Shown here: piece by piece, positions 6,950-16,032 of the stretch
Position numbering within the stretch: position 1 is the stretch's first letter
Layout: every line of letters starts with the position of its first letter
Program-made: the position numbers and the translations under genes
Assembly: GCA_001916965.1 (NCBI GenBank)
Contig: MNTL01000002.1
Span: 62,001 to 126,000 of the forward strand
Origin: Roseburia sp. CAG:10041_57
GTDB lineage: Bacteria > Bacillota > Clostridia > Lachnospirales > Lachnospiraceae
Direction: 5' to 3'
Length of the DNA stretch: 64,000 nt
The notes under the pieces: model-generated
The model's database searches: none
What the model was told of the DNA's origin: nothing
What the model saw: the letters and a program-made list of their open reading frames with translations, nothing else

Positions 6950-7720
6950 ATGAAAAATATTACATTGTATGTCGATAATGGAACTTATCTGACGAGATTA
7001 CACCCTTATACCAAATTAGTATATATTCTGACCTCCATCTGCACACCGCTGCTGATTGGTCAGATATGGGCATTTTGTGCATTTATCCTGTGCAATATTC
7101 TGATTCTGCTCAGTACGAAGCTGCTAAAAAGGGCAGTGCCGCTTATCATCTTTTCCTTTACGATACTGCTGACCATTTTTATCATTCATGGTCTGTTCAA
7201 TTACCGTAATGAGACAGTACTGTGGAAAATCGGCCCGGTCTGCTTCTATAAAGAAGGCGTACTGTATGCGACAAGAATCGGTTTGAATATATTAAATATG
7301 CTTTTGTCTTTTGCTACATTTGTCTTGTCCACGAAGCCTGCTGATCTGGTGGAAGCTTTGGAGAAGTCTGGCTTCTCCAAAAGATTTGGTTATATCATCA
7401 ACTCTGTATTCCAGATTATCCCGCAGATGACCGGAACAATGAGTACGATCATGGATGCCCAGAGGAGCAGGGGAATGGAGACAGAAGGCAGCCTGCTGGT
7501 ACGTGCCAAAGCCTTTATTCCATTAATATCACCCGTTATTACGAGCTCACTGATCAATACCAGAGAGCGAGCCATCGCCTTGGAAGTGCGTGGATTCGAT
7601 ACCAATTGCAAGAAGACCTTCCTGAGTGATAAACCAAGACAAAAGATTGATAAAGTATTGACAAGCCTGTGCATATTGCTTCTTATCGCAGCAGTTGGTA
7701 TCAGAGTTGTATGGAGGTAA
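6950..7720 (+). CDS. ecfT: ECF transporter transmembrane subunit EcfT
   Basis: 256 residues with four to five membrane helices in the N-terminal half and two cytoplasmic coupling helices after residue 140. The two EcfT signature motifs are present: QRSRGME, and ERAIALEVRGF. These couple to the ATPase Q-loops. AAAAGGA with 7 bases to the ATG at 6950 supports this start. An in-frame ATG at 6920 lies inside the terminator hairpin and is rejected. The ATPase gene begins 3 bases after the stop. Confidence 0.92.
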   Translation: MKNITLYVDNGTYLTRLHPYTKLVYILTSICTPLLIGQIWAFCAFILCNILILLSTKLLKRAVPLIIFSFTILLTIFIIHGLFNYRNETVLWKIGPVCFYKEGVLYATRIGLNILNMLLSFATFVLSTKPADLVEALEKSGFSKRFGYIINSVFQIIPQMTGTMSTIMDAQRSRGMETEGSLLVRAKAFIPLISPVITSSLINTRERAIALEVRGFDTNCKKTFLSDKPRQKIDKVLTSLCILLLIAAVGIRVVWR

Positions 7721-7723
7721 GAC

Positions 7724-9409
7724 ATGAATCCAATAATAGAAGTAAAGAATCTTAAATATAAATATCCTCATACAGACAAGCTTGTACTGGATGATATCAG
7801 TTTTACTATAGAAAAAGGCGAATTTATAGGGATTGTCGGTGCCAATGGAGCTGGTAAAAGCACACTGACGCAGGCACTTGTGGGTCTGGTGCCCCAATTC
7901 TATAAAGGAGCATATGGCGGACAGGTTCTGGTGGATGGAATGCAGGCATCCAAAGACCCGATTGCATCTATCTGTAAAAAGGTCGGTCTGGTATTTCAGA
8001 ACCCCTTTAACCAGTTATCCGGGGCAAAAGACACCGTATATGAGGAGATTGCCTTTGGGCTGCAAAACTTTGGTATTGAGCGGGATGAAATGGTAAAAAG
8101 GATAGAAGATGCCATGAAGCTGCTGGATATTGCAGGACTGAAAGACCGTAATCCTTTTGATTTGTCCGGTGGACAGATGCAGCGTGTGGCAATCGCAAGT
8201 ATTCTTGTTATGCAGCCGGAGATCATGATACTGGATGAACCGACTTCACAGCTTGATCCTGTGGGAACAGAAGAAGTATTCAAGGCTGTGGAGAAGCTGG
8301 TAAAAGCAGGCAAGACAATATTGATCGTAGAGCAGAAGATTGAGAAGATATCTGCATATTGTGATAAAATATTACTGATGCATGAAGGCAGGATCGTTGA
8401 TTTTGATACACCACAGAGGATTTTTTCCAGGGATGATCTGGAAGAAATTGGAGTACAGGCGCCAAGCTTTACCAGAATCTGCAAGGCGCTGAATGTAAGA
8501 CTTGCGGATGGCAATTATCCTGTTACCAGACAGGAAGTAGTCTCCCTAAAGGATGTTCTGCCAAGGGTATCTGCTGAACATAGCATAGAAGAGAGTGAAA
8601 AGAAACAATTACCAATGTTTTTTACGATAAAAAATATGGATTTTTCCTATCATAAGGATACACCGGTCATAACGGACTGCAATCTGGAGCTGGATGGCAG
8701 ACCAACTGCAATCATCGGACAGAATGGAGCAGGTAAAACAACACTTGTAAAGCTTCTGAAGGGACTGTTGAAGCCGGTAAATGGAAGCATATATTATGGC
8801 GATAAAAATGTGGCAGAGATGACAGTTGCCATGCTTGCAGGGGAAGTGGGATATATCTTCCAGAATCCTGATGACCAGATATTCAAGAGCAATGTACTGG
8901 ATGAAGTCATGTTTGGACCTCTGAATATAGGAATGACCAGGGAAGAAGCAAAGCAGAAGGCACAAAATGCCCTGGCACTTGTAGGATTACAGGATAAGGC
9001 GCAGGAGAACCCTTATGACCTGGAGTTATCAGAGCGCAAGATGGTGGCAATCGCATCAGTCGTTGCCATGGACACACAGGTAGTCATTTTTGACGAACCA
9101 ACCATTGCACAGGATTATCCGGGTAAAGAGAAGATAAAGCAGCTTATCAGACAGCTTTCCGAGAATGGCAGAATGGTCATAGCAATCCTGCACGATATGG
9201 ATTTCGTTGCAGAGTCCTTCCAGAGAGTGATTGCCATGGCGCATGGCAAAGTCATTGCAGATGGTACGCCACAGGAAGTATTCTCAAGACCTGATGTCCT
9301 GAAAAAGGCAAGACTGGAGCTGCCTTATGTATCTGCGCTGTGCCAAAGCCTGGGGTTTTCACAGATTTTCCTGAAAGTGGAAGACTTCATTGAGTTCTGC
9401 AAGCGATAA
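7724..9409 (+). CDS. ecfA: Fused ECF ATPase (EcfA1-EcfA2 in one chain)
   Basis: 561 residues with two ABC ATPase domains. Domain 1: Walker A at 39-46 (GANGAGKS), LSGGQ at 147-151, DEP at 171-173. Domain 2: Walker A at 332-339 (GQNGAGKT), degenerate signature LSERK at 435-439, DEP at 457-459 and switch His491 (ILHDMDF). Domain 1 has EQK where the switch histidine is expected. So the site made by domain 2 Walker A/His and domain 1 LSGGQ is canonical, and the other looks weakened. It powers the S component and EcfT encoded just upstream; spacing to ecfT is 3 bases. Confidence 0.93.
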   Translation: MNPIIEVKNLKYKYPHTDKLVLDDISFTIEKGEFIGIVGANGAGKSTLTQALVGLVPQFYKGAYGGQVLVDGMQASKDPIASICKKVGLVFQNPFNQLSGAKDTVYEEIAFGLQNFGIERDEMVKRIEDAMKLLDIAGLKDRNPFDLSGGQMQRVAIASILVMQPEIMILDEPTSQLDPVGTEEVFKAVEKLVKAGKTILIVEQKIEKISAYCDKILLMHEGRIVDFDTPQRIFSRDDLEEIGVQAPSFTRICKALNVRLADGNYPVTRQEVVSLKDVLPRVSAEHSIEESEKKQLPMFFTIKNMDFSYHKDTPVITDCNLELDGRPTAIIGQNGAGKTTLVKLLKGLLKPVNGSIYYGDKNVAEMTVAMLAGEVGYIFQNPDDQIFKSNVLDEVMFGPLNIGMTREEAKQKAQNALALVGLQDKAQENPYDLELSERKMVAIASVVAMDTQVVIFDEPTIAQDYPGKEKIKQLIRQLSENGRMVIAILHDMDFVAESFQRVIAMAHGKVIADGTPQEVFSRPDVLKKARLELPYVSALCQSLGFSQIFLKVEDFIEFCKR

Positions 9410-9431
9410 GCTGACTCGGAAAGGGAGATTT

Positions 9432-10058
9432 ATGGAAGAAAAAATGATGAAAGAGAAATTAAAGTATTTAGAAGATGGTTCTTTAGGTGATCTGTTGATT
9501 GTAATTGATATGCAGAATGTGTATCTGGAGAACCAGCCCTGGGGATGTCGGGACACAATGGGCGCCTGGGCAAGGATAAAGAAGCTGATAGACAGTAAAG
9601 CAGTGGATAATGTCATCTTTACCAAGTATCTGCCTCCTACAGACCCCGTAGGTACATGGAAAACATATAATGAAGAGAACAGAGAAATCAATGATAATCC
9701 ATGGATGAGTGAATTGATCGAGGAAGTGAAGCCTTATGCGGAGCAATATCCGGTATTCTCAAAGGACAAGTACTCTTCTTATACAAATGAGGAAGTGCGC
9801 AGACTGGCAGGGCAGGCAGGAAGGGTGCTCCTTGCAGGCGTAGTCGCAGAGTGCTGTGTCCTTTTCACAATGCTCAGCGGTATTGATGCCGGGGATAAAA
9901 TGGTATATCTGACCGATGCCTGCACAGGGCTCGATCAGGAGAAGGAAGATATGGTAGAACAGCTCGCCAGGTATTACCAGCCCATGCACACACAGGTCAT
10001 GACTTGTGAGGAATATGTTACAGAACATATTTGTTTGGGGAGAATAAAGAATGAATAA
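9432..10058 (+). CDS. Isochorismatase-fold cysteine hydrolase
   Basis: 208 residues from the ATG at 9432, which has AAGGGAG 4 bases upstream. An earlier in-frame start at 9390 would overlap the ATPase gene. The triad of the family is visible: Asp26 in VIDMQN, a Lys near 111-113 (FSKDKYSSY) and the nucleophile Cys142 in AECCV. The Asp-x-His-x-x-x-His metal site of true nicotinamidases is not present in the expected stretch (FTKYLPPTDPVG), so I do not call it PncA. It probably cleaves an amide released from, or related to, the nucleoside imported by the preceding genes. It overlaps the DUF3990 remnant by 8 bases. Confidence 0.85.
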   Translation: MEEKMMKEKLKYLEDGSLGDLLIVIDMQNVYLENQPWGCRDTMGAWARIKKLIDSKAVDNVIFTKYLPPTDPVGTWKTYNEENREINDNPWMSELIEEVKPYAEQYPVFSKDKYSSYTNEEVRRLAGQAGRVLLAGVVAECCVLFTMLSGIDAGDKMVYLTDACTGLDQEKEDMVEQLARYYQPMHTQVMTCEEYVTEHICLGRIKNE

Positions 10059-10589
10059 GATTATTTTATATCACGGTTCCCCTAATCAATTAGTAAATCC
10101 GATATTTGGTGGTGGTGATGACAAACATGATTATGGACGTGGATTTTATTTAACTGAAAATGTGGAATTGGCAAAAGAATGGGCTGTTTGCAGACCAGAT
10201 GATACGAATGGCTGGGTTCACAAGTATGAGTTAGATTGCGATGAACTTAAAATTCTGGATTTTCAGAAGCTGGATGTATTGGCGTGGTTGGCAGGGTTAA
10301 TGCTTCTTATTTTTATATTGCAAAAGAGTTTGTGAGAGATAATATAGATGTTGACATTCTTGAGGAATTACTTTCTTTGGGTGGGTTAGGAATTCAATAT
10401 TGTATTAAATCAGAATTGGCATATTCAAAGTTACATGAAATAAAAGAGGACTTGATTATTGTTGAGTATTCTGAGTTCAATGATAAATATAATCAGCGGG
10501 ATACTGATGCGCGACAGAGAATGCGAGATTTAGTGGATTCGGATGCTAATAAGGTGACGAAAGTGTTTAGTACATTATTTGAAAGGTGA
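10051..10589 (+). pseudogene. DUF3990-family gene, internally deleted and frameshifted
   Basis: The first frame (10051-10335) begins with IILYHGSPNQLVNPIFGGG, then DYGRGFYLTEN and a 'D-V-L-A-W-L' segment, the N-terminal half of a DUF3990 protein (a predicted ADP-ribosyltransferase-like fold). From about 10290 the match continues in another frame (RVNASYFYIAKEF, then GLGIQYCIKSELAYSKL) to a stop at 10589. Roughly 40 residues that normally link the halves, including the 'GYRADD' part, are gone at the break. The gene is AT-rich against its neighbours. It is a decayed toxin-like gene, paired with a truncated partner immediately downstream. Confidence 0.75.
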
Positions 10590-10596
10590 TTTAATT

Positions 10597-10749
10597 ATGA
10601 GAGCATATTCAGATGTATATTTGTCTGATGTTGTTGAAAATCAGGGAAAACTGTTTGACTTAGTGGCACAAAGATTTCCAGATAATGATACAGAAGATTT
10701 TATAAATACATATATGCAAAGTAAGGCTCGAAAAAGTATTAATGTCTGA
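10597..10749 (+). CDS. Truncated partner of the DUF3990 gene (50 aa)
   Basis: Fifty codons from the ATG at 10597 begin MRAYSDVYLSDVVENQGKLF, which resembles the start of a small protein often found next to DUF3990 genes. The usual continuation (about 50 more residues with a G-N-P-K-Y motif) is missing and replaced by MQSKARKSINV. GAAAGGTG lies 9 bases upstream. It may be a non-working remnant of the partner, possibly an antitoxin; the pairing is from memory of gene context and is uncertain. Confidence 0.45.
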   Translation: MRAYSDVYLSDVVENQGKLFDLVAQRFPDNDTEDFINTYMQSKARKSINV

Positions 10750-10813
10750 AGCAAGGCACTTTTGTTATTTGGAGATTTTTGTGGCAAAAAATGAAAAGTA
10801 ATTCTTAATTTTG

Positions 10814-10842
10814 TTTCATTAATAGCCCAGAAATGATATAAT
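10814..10842 (+). promoter_or_regulatory. Promoter of the chemoreceptor gene
   Basis: TATAAT at 10837-10842 with an upstream TGA (extended -10) and TTTCAT at 10814-10819, spacer 17. An AGGAG ribosome site precedes the ATG at 10906. Confidence 0.6.
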
Positions 10843-10905
10843 AAAACATAAATAAAGACTTACGATACAATAAGTCTGACAATAAGTGAAAGGAGCTATA
10901 TCATT

Positions 10906-12717
10906 ATGGATGCAGCAAATAAAATAAAAGACAAAGGGTTGGCAAGAAAGCTGACAACGGCAGTCGTTGGAGCAATTGTACTGTTAAGTGCAGGACTTGT
11001 AATTATAGCAGCAGTAGTTTTTACGGATATCAAAGCTACAATGAAAGAAGTATTGTATGATGTGACTTTGGACAGTTATAAAAGTGTGATCAGCTCAGAA
11101 GTACAGAGTGCAATCAGTATTACGGAAAATTACTATGAACTGGCTCAGTCAGGGGGGTTATCGGAAGCTGAGGCACAAAAGAAAGCAATGGAAGTTATCC
11201 GAAGCATTCGATATGGGGATGATAATTCAGGCTATCTGTGGATAGACGGTACGGATTACACATTACTCATGCATCCTATTCTGCCGGATCAGGAAGGGAA
11301 TAACCGATATGAACTGACAGACCAGAATGATGTCAAGATTATTCAAGAGATCATGAAGGTTGCCAAAGAGGGCGGTTATAATGAATTCTACTTTACCAAA
11401 TCCGATGGTGTGACAGTTGCTCCTAAAGTAGCATACAGTAAGGAATTTGAACCGTGGAACTGGGTTATTACAACAGGTGTATATTCTGATGATATTCAGA
11501 ATATCGTGGATAATTCCAATGGTGTGATTCAGATTGGACAGATTTTTAATCAGTCTCTTGGACTGATGGCAGGAATGGCTGCATTGTTTGCAGTAATTAT
11601 TGCAATTGTTGCATACATATTAATTAAAAAGATCATTCTGGTAATTGATAAGGTAAAGGTACAGCTTACCAGAGTGGCACAGGGAGATCTTACCGGTAAG
11701 CTGGAAGGCAGAATTTCACAGAGAAATGATGAGCTTGGAGCTATGGTGCGCAATACTAATATTGCAATGGATTCCTTTAGAAGCAGCATGTTATCTGTTA
11801 AGAATACGACAGATGCTGTTGAGTCCGGCAGTACGGATATGAAGGAAAAGACAGAGAATGCGGTAAATGCAAATGAACAGGTGGCTACAGCAATTGGTAA
11901 TGTTGCTGCAGAAGTATCCCAGCAGGCATCAGCAGTAGACCAGATGATTGAGAATGTGGCGTCTCTTGCAGATGCAGGCAAGGCAGTATCCACAGCGGTA
12001 GAAGAAGCATTGCAGTATATGAAACAGCTGGATGGCAATTCCGCCGATATGAAAGCCAAGATGGAGTCCATGTCAGAGGAAAGCGCACATATGGATGTGA
12101 ATGTACAGGAGATTTCAGAGAAGATAGATGTGACCAGCAAGGGCATTCAGGAGATGGAAACAATCCTTGGCAGTATCGAAGAGATTGCATCTGAGACCAA
12201 TCTGCTTGCGTTGAATGCTTCTATCGAGGCAGCAAGAGCAGGAGATGCCGGCAGAGGCTTTGCTGTTGTTGCAGATAGTATCAAGGGATTATCTGAGAAT
12301 ACCTCCAACGAGCTTGAAAATATCCGCAAGATTATCTCTACACTGGTGGAGAATTTCAAAGAGTGTGAGAAATGTATTGAACTGGTCGTAAAGAGTAACC
12401 AGAGCAGTACAGAGTCTACAAAGGATGTTATTGAATCCTTCCGTATCATTAACAATGATGTGGTAAGTACCAATGAGAAGCTTACAGTAGTGCATGAGAC
12501 TGATGAAAAGATGATGAAAGACATCATGGAAATAGACAATCAGGTGAAGGTAATCGGACAGGCTGCAGAGAGCAATGCAGCAGCAACGCAGGAGATTACT
12601 GCAAGCTCAGAAGAGCTGACAGCACTGCTTACCAATATCAGCAGTACCTGTAACAGCATGACAGGATATGTGGACAATCTGGTAAAGGATATGAATCAGT
12701 TCAAAGTAGAAGAATAA
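10906..12717 (+). CDS. Methyl-accepting chemotaxis protein with single Cache sensor
   Basis: 603 residues. A membrane helix at about 17-40, an extracellular sCache-type sensor at about 45-205 (GYLWIDGTDYTLLMHP, then WNWVITTGVY), a second membrane helix at about 217-240, HAMP at 240-292, and a long cytoplasmic coiled-coil. The signalling tip reads ASETNLLALNASIEAARAG then GRGFAVVADSIKGL, close to consensus. It would sense small carboxylates or similar ligands and control CheA. No other chemotaxis genes are in the window. The downstream binding protein and kinase may share its signal, but this is only neighbourhood. Confidence 0.93.
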   Translation: MDAANKIKDKGLARKLTTAVVGAIVLLSAGLVIIAAVVFTDIKATMKEVLYDVTLDSYKSVISSEVQSAISITENYYELAQSGGLSEAEAQKKAMEVIRSIRYGDDNSGYLWIDGTDYTLLMHPILPDQEGNNRYELTDQNDVKIIQEIMKVAKEGGYNEFYFTKSDGVTVAPKVAYSKEFEPWNWVITTGVYSDDIQNIVDNSNGVIQIGQIFNQSLGLMAGMAALFAVIIAIVAYILIKKIILVIDKVKVQLTRVAQGDLTGKLEGRISQRNDELGAMVRNTNIAMDSFRSSMLSVKNTTDAVESGSTDMKEKTENAVNANEQVATAIGNVAAEVSQQASAVDQMIENVASLADAGKAVSTAVEEALQYMKQLDGNSADMKAKMESMSEESAHMDVNVQEISEKIDVTSKGIQEMETILGSIEEIASETNLLALNASIEAARAGDAGRGFAVVADSIKGLSENTSNELENIRKIISTLVENFKECEKCIELVVKSNQSSTESTKDVIESFRIINNDVVSTNEKLTVVHETDEKMMKDIMEIDNQVKVIGQAAESNAAATQEITASSEELTALLTNISSTCNSMTGYVDNLVKDMNQFKVEE

Positions 12718-12724
12718 AGATAAC

Positions 12725-12745
12725 TTTGTATTTTAGGAAAAACAG
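12725..12745. repeat. 21-bp direct repeat, copy 1
   Basis: The 21 bases 12725-12745 (TTTGTATTTTAGGAAAAACA plus G) recur exactly at 16720-16740. This copy starts 8 bases after the chemoreceptor stop; the other lies just before the hisS promoter. Confidence 0.8.
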
Positions 12746-12755
12746 TAAAATATGG

Positions 12756-12789
12756 TGCTAAGCCAAGGATTAAAACCTATGGCTTAGCA
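12756..12789 (+). terminator. Hairpin after chemoreceptor gene
   Basis: TGCTAAGCCA (12756-12765) and TGGCTTAGCA (12780-12789) pair perfectly, with an inner AGG/CCT helix. The T tract is broken (TTTATCATTTA), so termination may be partial. Confidence 0.6.
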
Positions 12790-12821
12790 TTTATCATTTA
12801 TCCGATTAGCTGGTCCGGTAC

Positions 12822-12960
12822 ATGAGAAAAGAGGGGAAACTGTTATTGACCATCATCAATAATGTACTTGATATGACCCTGGATTGAAAGCAGCAAGATA
12901 AAAGATACCGGTATCGGCATGAGCAAGGAATATTATAGTCAGAAGATAGAAACAGGAATG
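12822..12960 (+). pseudogene. Histidine-kinase remnant
   Basis: An ATG at 12822 reads RKEGKLLLTIINNVLDM and then stops; this is the end of a HisKA dimerisation helix (compare LLLEMLNDVLDM in the intact kinase downstream). A few bases on, in another frame, 12901-12935 reads KDTGIGMSKEYY, a HATPase G1 box. The part between them is lost. It is a decayed paralogue of the hybrid kinase at 13767, not a copy of it. Confidence 0.7.
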
Positions 12961-12967
12961 GAAGAAA

Positions 12968-13783
12968 ATGAAAGGAAAACGAATGATTGCAGGCATTCTG
13001 CTTGTAGGAATTATGTCGGTCACTCTGACAGGGTGTAAAAACACAGATAACATGAAAGAAGAACCGGAAAAGCCGGTTATTATCCTCGGCAGTGATAACT
13101 ATCCCCCATACAATTATCTGAATGAGGATGGAATCCCGACAGGCATCGATGTGGAACTTGCTACAGAAGCTTTTGGCAGAATGGGATATCAGGTGGAGGT
13201 TGTCCAGATCAACTGGGAGGAGAAAAAAGAACTGGTGGAGAGCGGAGAGATTGACTGTATCATGGGCTGTTTTTCCATGAAAGGACGCCTTGAAGATTAC
13301 CGCTGGGCAGGACCGTACATAGCAAGCCGCCAGGTGGTTGCTGTAAATGAGAATAGTGATATTTATAAGCTGAGCGACCTGGGGGGAAAGAATCTTGCTG
13401 TCCAGTCTACAACCAAACCGGAAGGCATTTTTCTGAACCGGACAGATGAGAGAATCCCCAAACTGGGAAATCTAATCAGCCTGGGACACAGAGAGCTGAT
13501 CTATACATTTCTGGGAAAAGGATATGTGGATGCAGTTGCCGCACATGAAGAATCTATTATCCAGTATATGAAGGATTATGATACAAGCTTCCGTATCCTG
13601 GAAGAACCTCTGATGGTTGGGGGAATCGGAGCTGCTTTTGCAAAAGATGATGACAGAGGAATCTGTGAGCAGATGAGCCAGACTCTGGAAGAAATGCATC
13701 AGGATGGCACGACTTTGAAAATTATTGAAAAATATCTGGATGATCCGGAAAAGTATCTGGAGGTGGATGATCTTGGATATTGA
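12968..13783 (+). CDS. Family 3 substrate-binding lipoprotein, likely sensor partner of the kinase
   Basis: 271 residues. Signal peptide with lipobox LTGC (Cys23), then the two-lobe SBP_bac_3 fold: GSDNYPPYNYLNEDG at the start of lobe 1, GIDVELATEAFGRMG, CIMGCFSMKGRLEDY and DLGGKNLAVQSTTKPEG at the hinge. Such proteins bind amino acids or similar small molecules. No ABC permease follows. Instead its end overlaps the start of a membrane hybrid histidine kinase by 17 bases, so it probably presents ligand to the kinase. GGAATGGAAG precedes the ATG. Confidence 0.88.
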   Translation: MKGKRMIAGILLVGIMSVTLTGCKNTDNMKEEPEKPVIILGSDNYPPYNYLNEDGIPTGIDVELATEAFGRMGYQVEVVQINWEEKKELVESGEIDCIMGCFSMKGRLEDYRWAGPYIASRQVVAVNENSDIYKLSDLGGKNLAVQSTTKPEGIFLNRTDERIPKLGNLISLGHRELIYTFLGKGYVDAVAAHEESIIQYMKDYDTSFRILEEPLMVGGIGAAFAKDDDRGICEQMSQTLEEMHQDGTTLKIIEKYLDDPEKYLEVDDLGY

Positions 13784-15944
13784 GAGAAAGACAAAAGAAA
13801 AACGAATCCGGCTGGTTGGCGGCCTGATTGGAATCTGTGTGGCTGTAGTTTCTCTGTTATATTTTTTTTATGTGGAGAGAGCGGAAGCAGAGAAAAGAAT
13901 GGTGGAGATTGTAAATTATGTGAAAGTACAGTGTTCAACCTACACCCATTATAATGAATCCTCGGAATCCAAAAGTATCCTCCGTGCAATCGAGGGTGCT
14001 GGACAGATGAGTACGAATATTGAAATGAAAATAGAAAACGGCGGTCAGCTGAGCCGTGAGTTTCTGAAAGAGAACCTGAAGACTCTTTGGGTAGATGGTA
14101 TCATTGTGCTGGATGCAGAAGGAAAGACGGACTGTGAATACAGCATCGATGAACCTTTGACTAATGAGATTACGGAGTATCTGCAAAAAGACATTATCAT
14201 GGATTTTAGTGGATATGAAGAAAGAACTTATGCGGAACGTTTTACTAGAGAGGATGGGTCTCATATCGACATTGCAGCCTGTGCCAGAAAAGATGAACCG
14301 GGTATTGTAGCAATCTATTATTATACAACCCCTGAATTTATCAGAAACTATACCTTGACGATACAGAGTCTTTTAAATGGTTATAGTACAAGGAAAGACG
14401 GAACAATCATGGTTGCAGACCAGGGAACGATTGTTGCCAGTAATGATGAGAGCTTGGTTGGACAGGATACTGCCGGCAACGAGGTCATTCAGGCAATGAA
14501 ACAGCACACCGACAGCCGGCATATTTTTCATATAAAGAAAACCGGATGTTACGGAATCATGCTGAAGCAGCGTGATTATTATATTTACGCATATATTTCG
14601 GATATGGAGGTATTCCATAATCTTCCACTAAGTGTAATTGGTGCCATTTTTCTTTATTGCCTGATCTTCAGTATATTTTTGTTCTGGGGATACCGAATCA
14701 ATCTGATGCACCAAAAACAAGAGCTGGAAAAAGAAGAAAAATTTAAAAAGGAGCTTCTGATAGCAGCAAAAAAAGCAGAAGCAGCTAATCGGGCTAAGAC
14801 GGAATTTCTCCAGAGGATGAGTCATGATATCAGGACGCCGATCAATGGAATCTGTGGCATGGTCGATATAGCTGAGTATTATGCTGACGATATGGAGAAA
14901 CAGACAGAATATAGAGAAAAAGTCAAATCGGCTTCTCATCTGTTGCTGGAAATGCTCAACGATGTACTGGATATGAGCAAGCTGGAGTCGGATGAAGTGA
15001 TGCTGGAAGAAATTCCATTTAATCTGAGCAGCATTTGCGAAGAAGTGCTTGTTGTGGTTGAACAGATGGCTATTGAACAGAATATCCGCTTCATGTGGGA
15101 AAAGAAAGAAATAACACACTGCGGACTTGTTGGAAGCCCGGCGCATGTAAAACGGATTTTGATGAATATTCTGTCAAATGCTGTGAAATACAATAGAGAA
15201 AATGGAAGCATTTATATCAGCTGCAGGGAACTTATATCAGAGCAGCAGGATATGGCGACGATAGAATTTGTCTGCCGGGATACAGGAATCGGAATGACAG
15301 ATGAGTTCCAGAAGCATATTTTTGAACCATTTGCACAGGAGCATACAGGAAGCCGCACAAAATTTGCCGGAACAGGTCTGGGAATGCCGATTACCAAAAA
15401 ACTGGTTGAGAAAATGGGTGGAACCATTGCTTTTGAAAGTGAGAAAGGTGTTGGAACGAAATTTGTGATCCGGATTCCATTCAAAATAGATATGGAAGCA
15501 GATAAATGCGAAGAACAGGAGGATGTTTCAGAAAAATCTATAAAGGTATTGCATATTCTTCTGGCAGAAGATAATGAGCTGAATATGGAAATTGCAGAAT
15601 GTATGCTTCAGAAGGAAGGTGCCGATGTGACAAAAGCATGGAACGGACTGGAAGCTGTTGAAATATTCAGAAAAAGTATAGATGGTGAATTTGATGTCAT
15701 TCTTATGGATATCATGATGCCGGTGATGAATGGTTATGAAGCCACAAAGCTGATCCGCTCTCTGGACAGAGAGGATGCAAGGAAGATCCCAATCGTTGCA
15801 ATGACCGCTAATGCATTTACGGAGGACAGGATGAGAGCTAAAGAAGCCGGAATGGATGAACATATCTCTAAGCCTTTTGATGTAAAACTACTGTTAAAAG
15901 TAATTCATAAATTAACAGAAAACAGACAGAAGGAGAATGCATAA
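13767..15944 (+). CDS. Membrane hybrid histidine kinase with receiver domain
   Basis: 725 residues. Membrane helix at about 13-36, extracellular Cache-like sensor to about 285 (GTIMVADQGTIVASNDESLVG), second helix at about 289-308, coiled coil, HisKA with His353 (MSHDIRTPINGI), HATPase with N-box (NILSNAVKYN), G1 DTGIGM and G2 GTGLGM, then a receiver with phospho-acceptor Asp648 (ILMDIMMP) and TA/K motifs (VAMTANAF, ISKPFD). GGAGG at 13759 lies 3 bases before the ATG at 13767 and 9 before a TTG at 13773, so either may start it. It overlaps the binding-protein gene. No DNA-binding output gene is nearby; the HPt protein downstream may receive the phosphate. Confidence 0.9.
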   Translation: MILDIERKTKEKRIRLVGGLIGICVAVVSLLYFFYVERAEAEKRMVEIVNYVKVQCSTYTHYNESSESKSILRAIEGAGQMSTNIEMKIENGGQLSREFLKENLKTLWVDGIIVLDAEGKTDCEYSIDEPLTNEITEYLQKDIIMDFSGYEERTYAERFTREDGSHIDIAACARKDEPGIVAIYYYTTPEFIRNYTLTIQSLLNGYSTRKDGTIMVADQGTIVASNDESLVGQDTAGNEVIQAMKQHTDSRHIFHIKKTGCYGIMLKQRDYYIYAYISDMEVFHNLPLSVIGAIFLYCLIFSIFLFWGYRINLMHQKQELEKEEKFKKELLIAAKKAEAANRAKTEFLQRMSHDIRTPINGICGMVDIAEYYADDMEKQTEYREKVKSASHLLLEMLNDVLDMSKLESDEVMLEEIPFNLSSICEEVLVVVEQMAIEQNIRFMWEKKEITHCGLVGSPAHVKRILMNILSNAVKYNRENGSIYISCRELISEQQDMATIEFVCRDTGIGMTDEFQKHIFEPFAQEHTGSRTKFAGTGLGMPITKKLVEKMGGTIAFESEKGVGTKFVIRIPFKIDMEADKCEEQEDVSEKSIKVLHILLAEDNELNMEIAECMLQKEGADVTKAWNGLEAVEIFRKSIDGEFDVILMDIMMPVMNGYEATKLIRSLDREDARKIPIVAMTANAFTEDRMRAKEAGMDEHISKPFDVKLLLKVIHKLTENRQKENA

Positions 15945-16032
15945 TGGAAAAGAGAAAATGGAGCAAAGTGTGGCGGGACGAGCGCAGAAAAAGAAGATGC
16001 GTTCGGAATGGACACTTTCCGGTAAGGGAGCT

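Noticed and set aside
9432..10058. Nicotinamidase (pncA)
   Set aside because: The catalytic triad fits the superfamily, but the Asp-x-His...His metal site is not seen.
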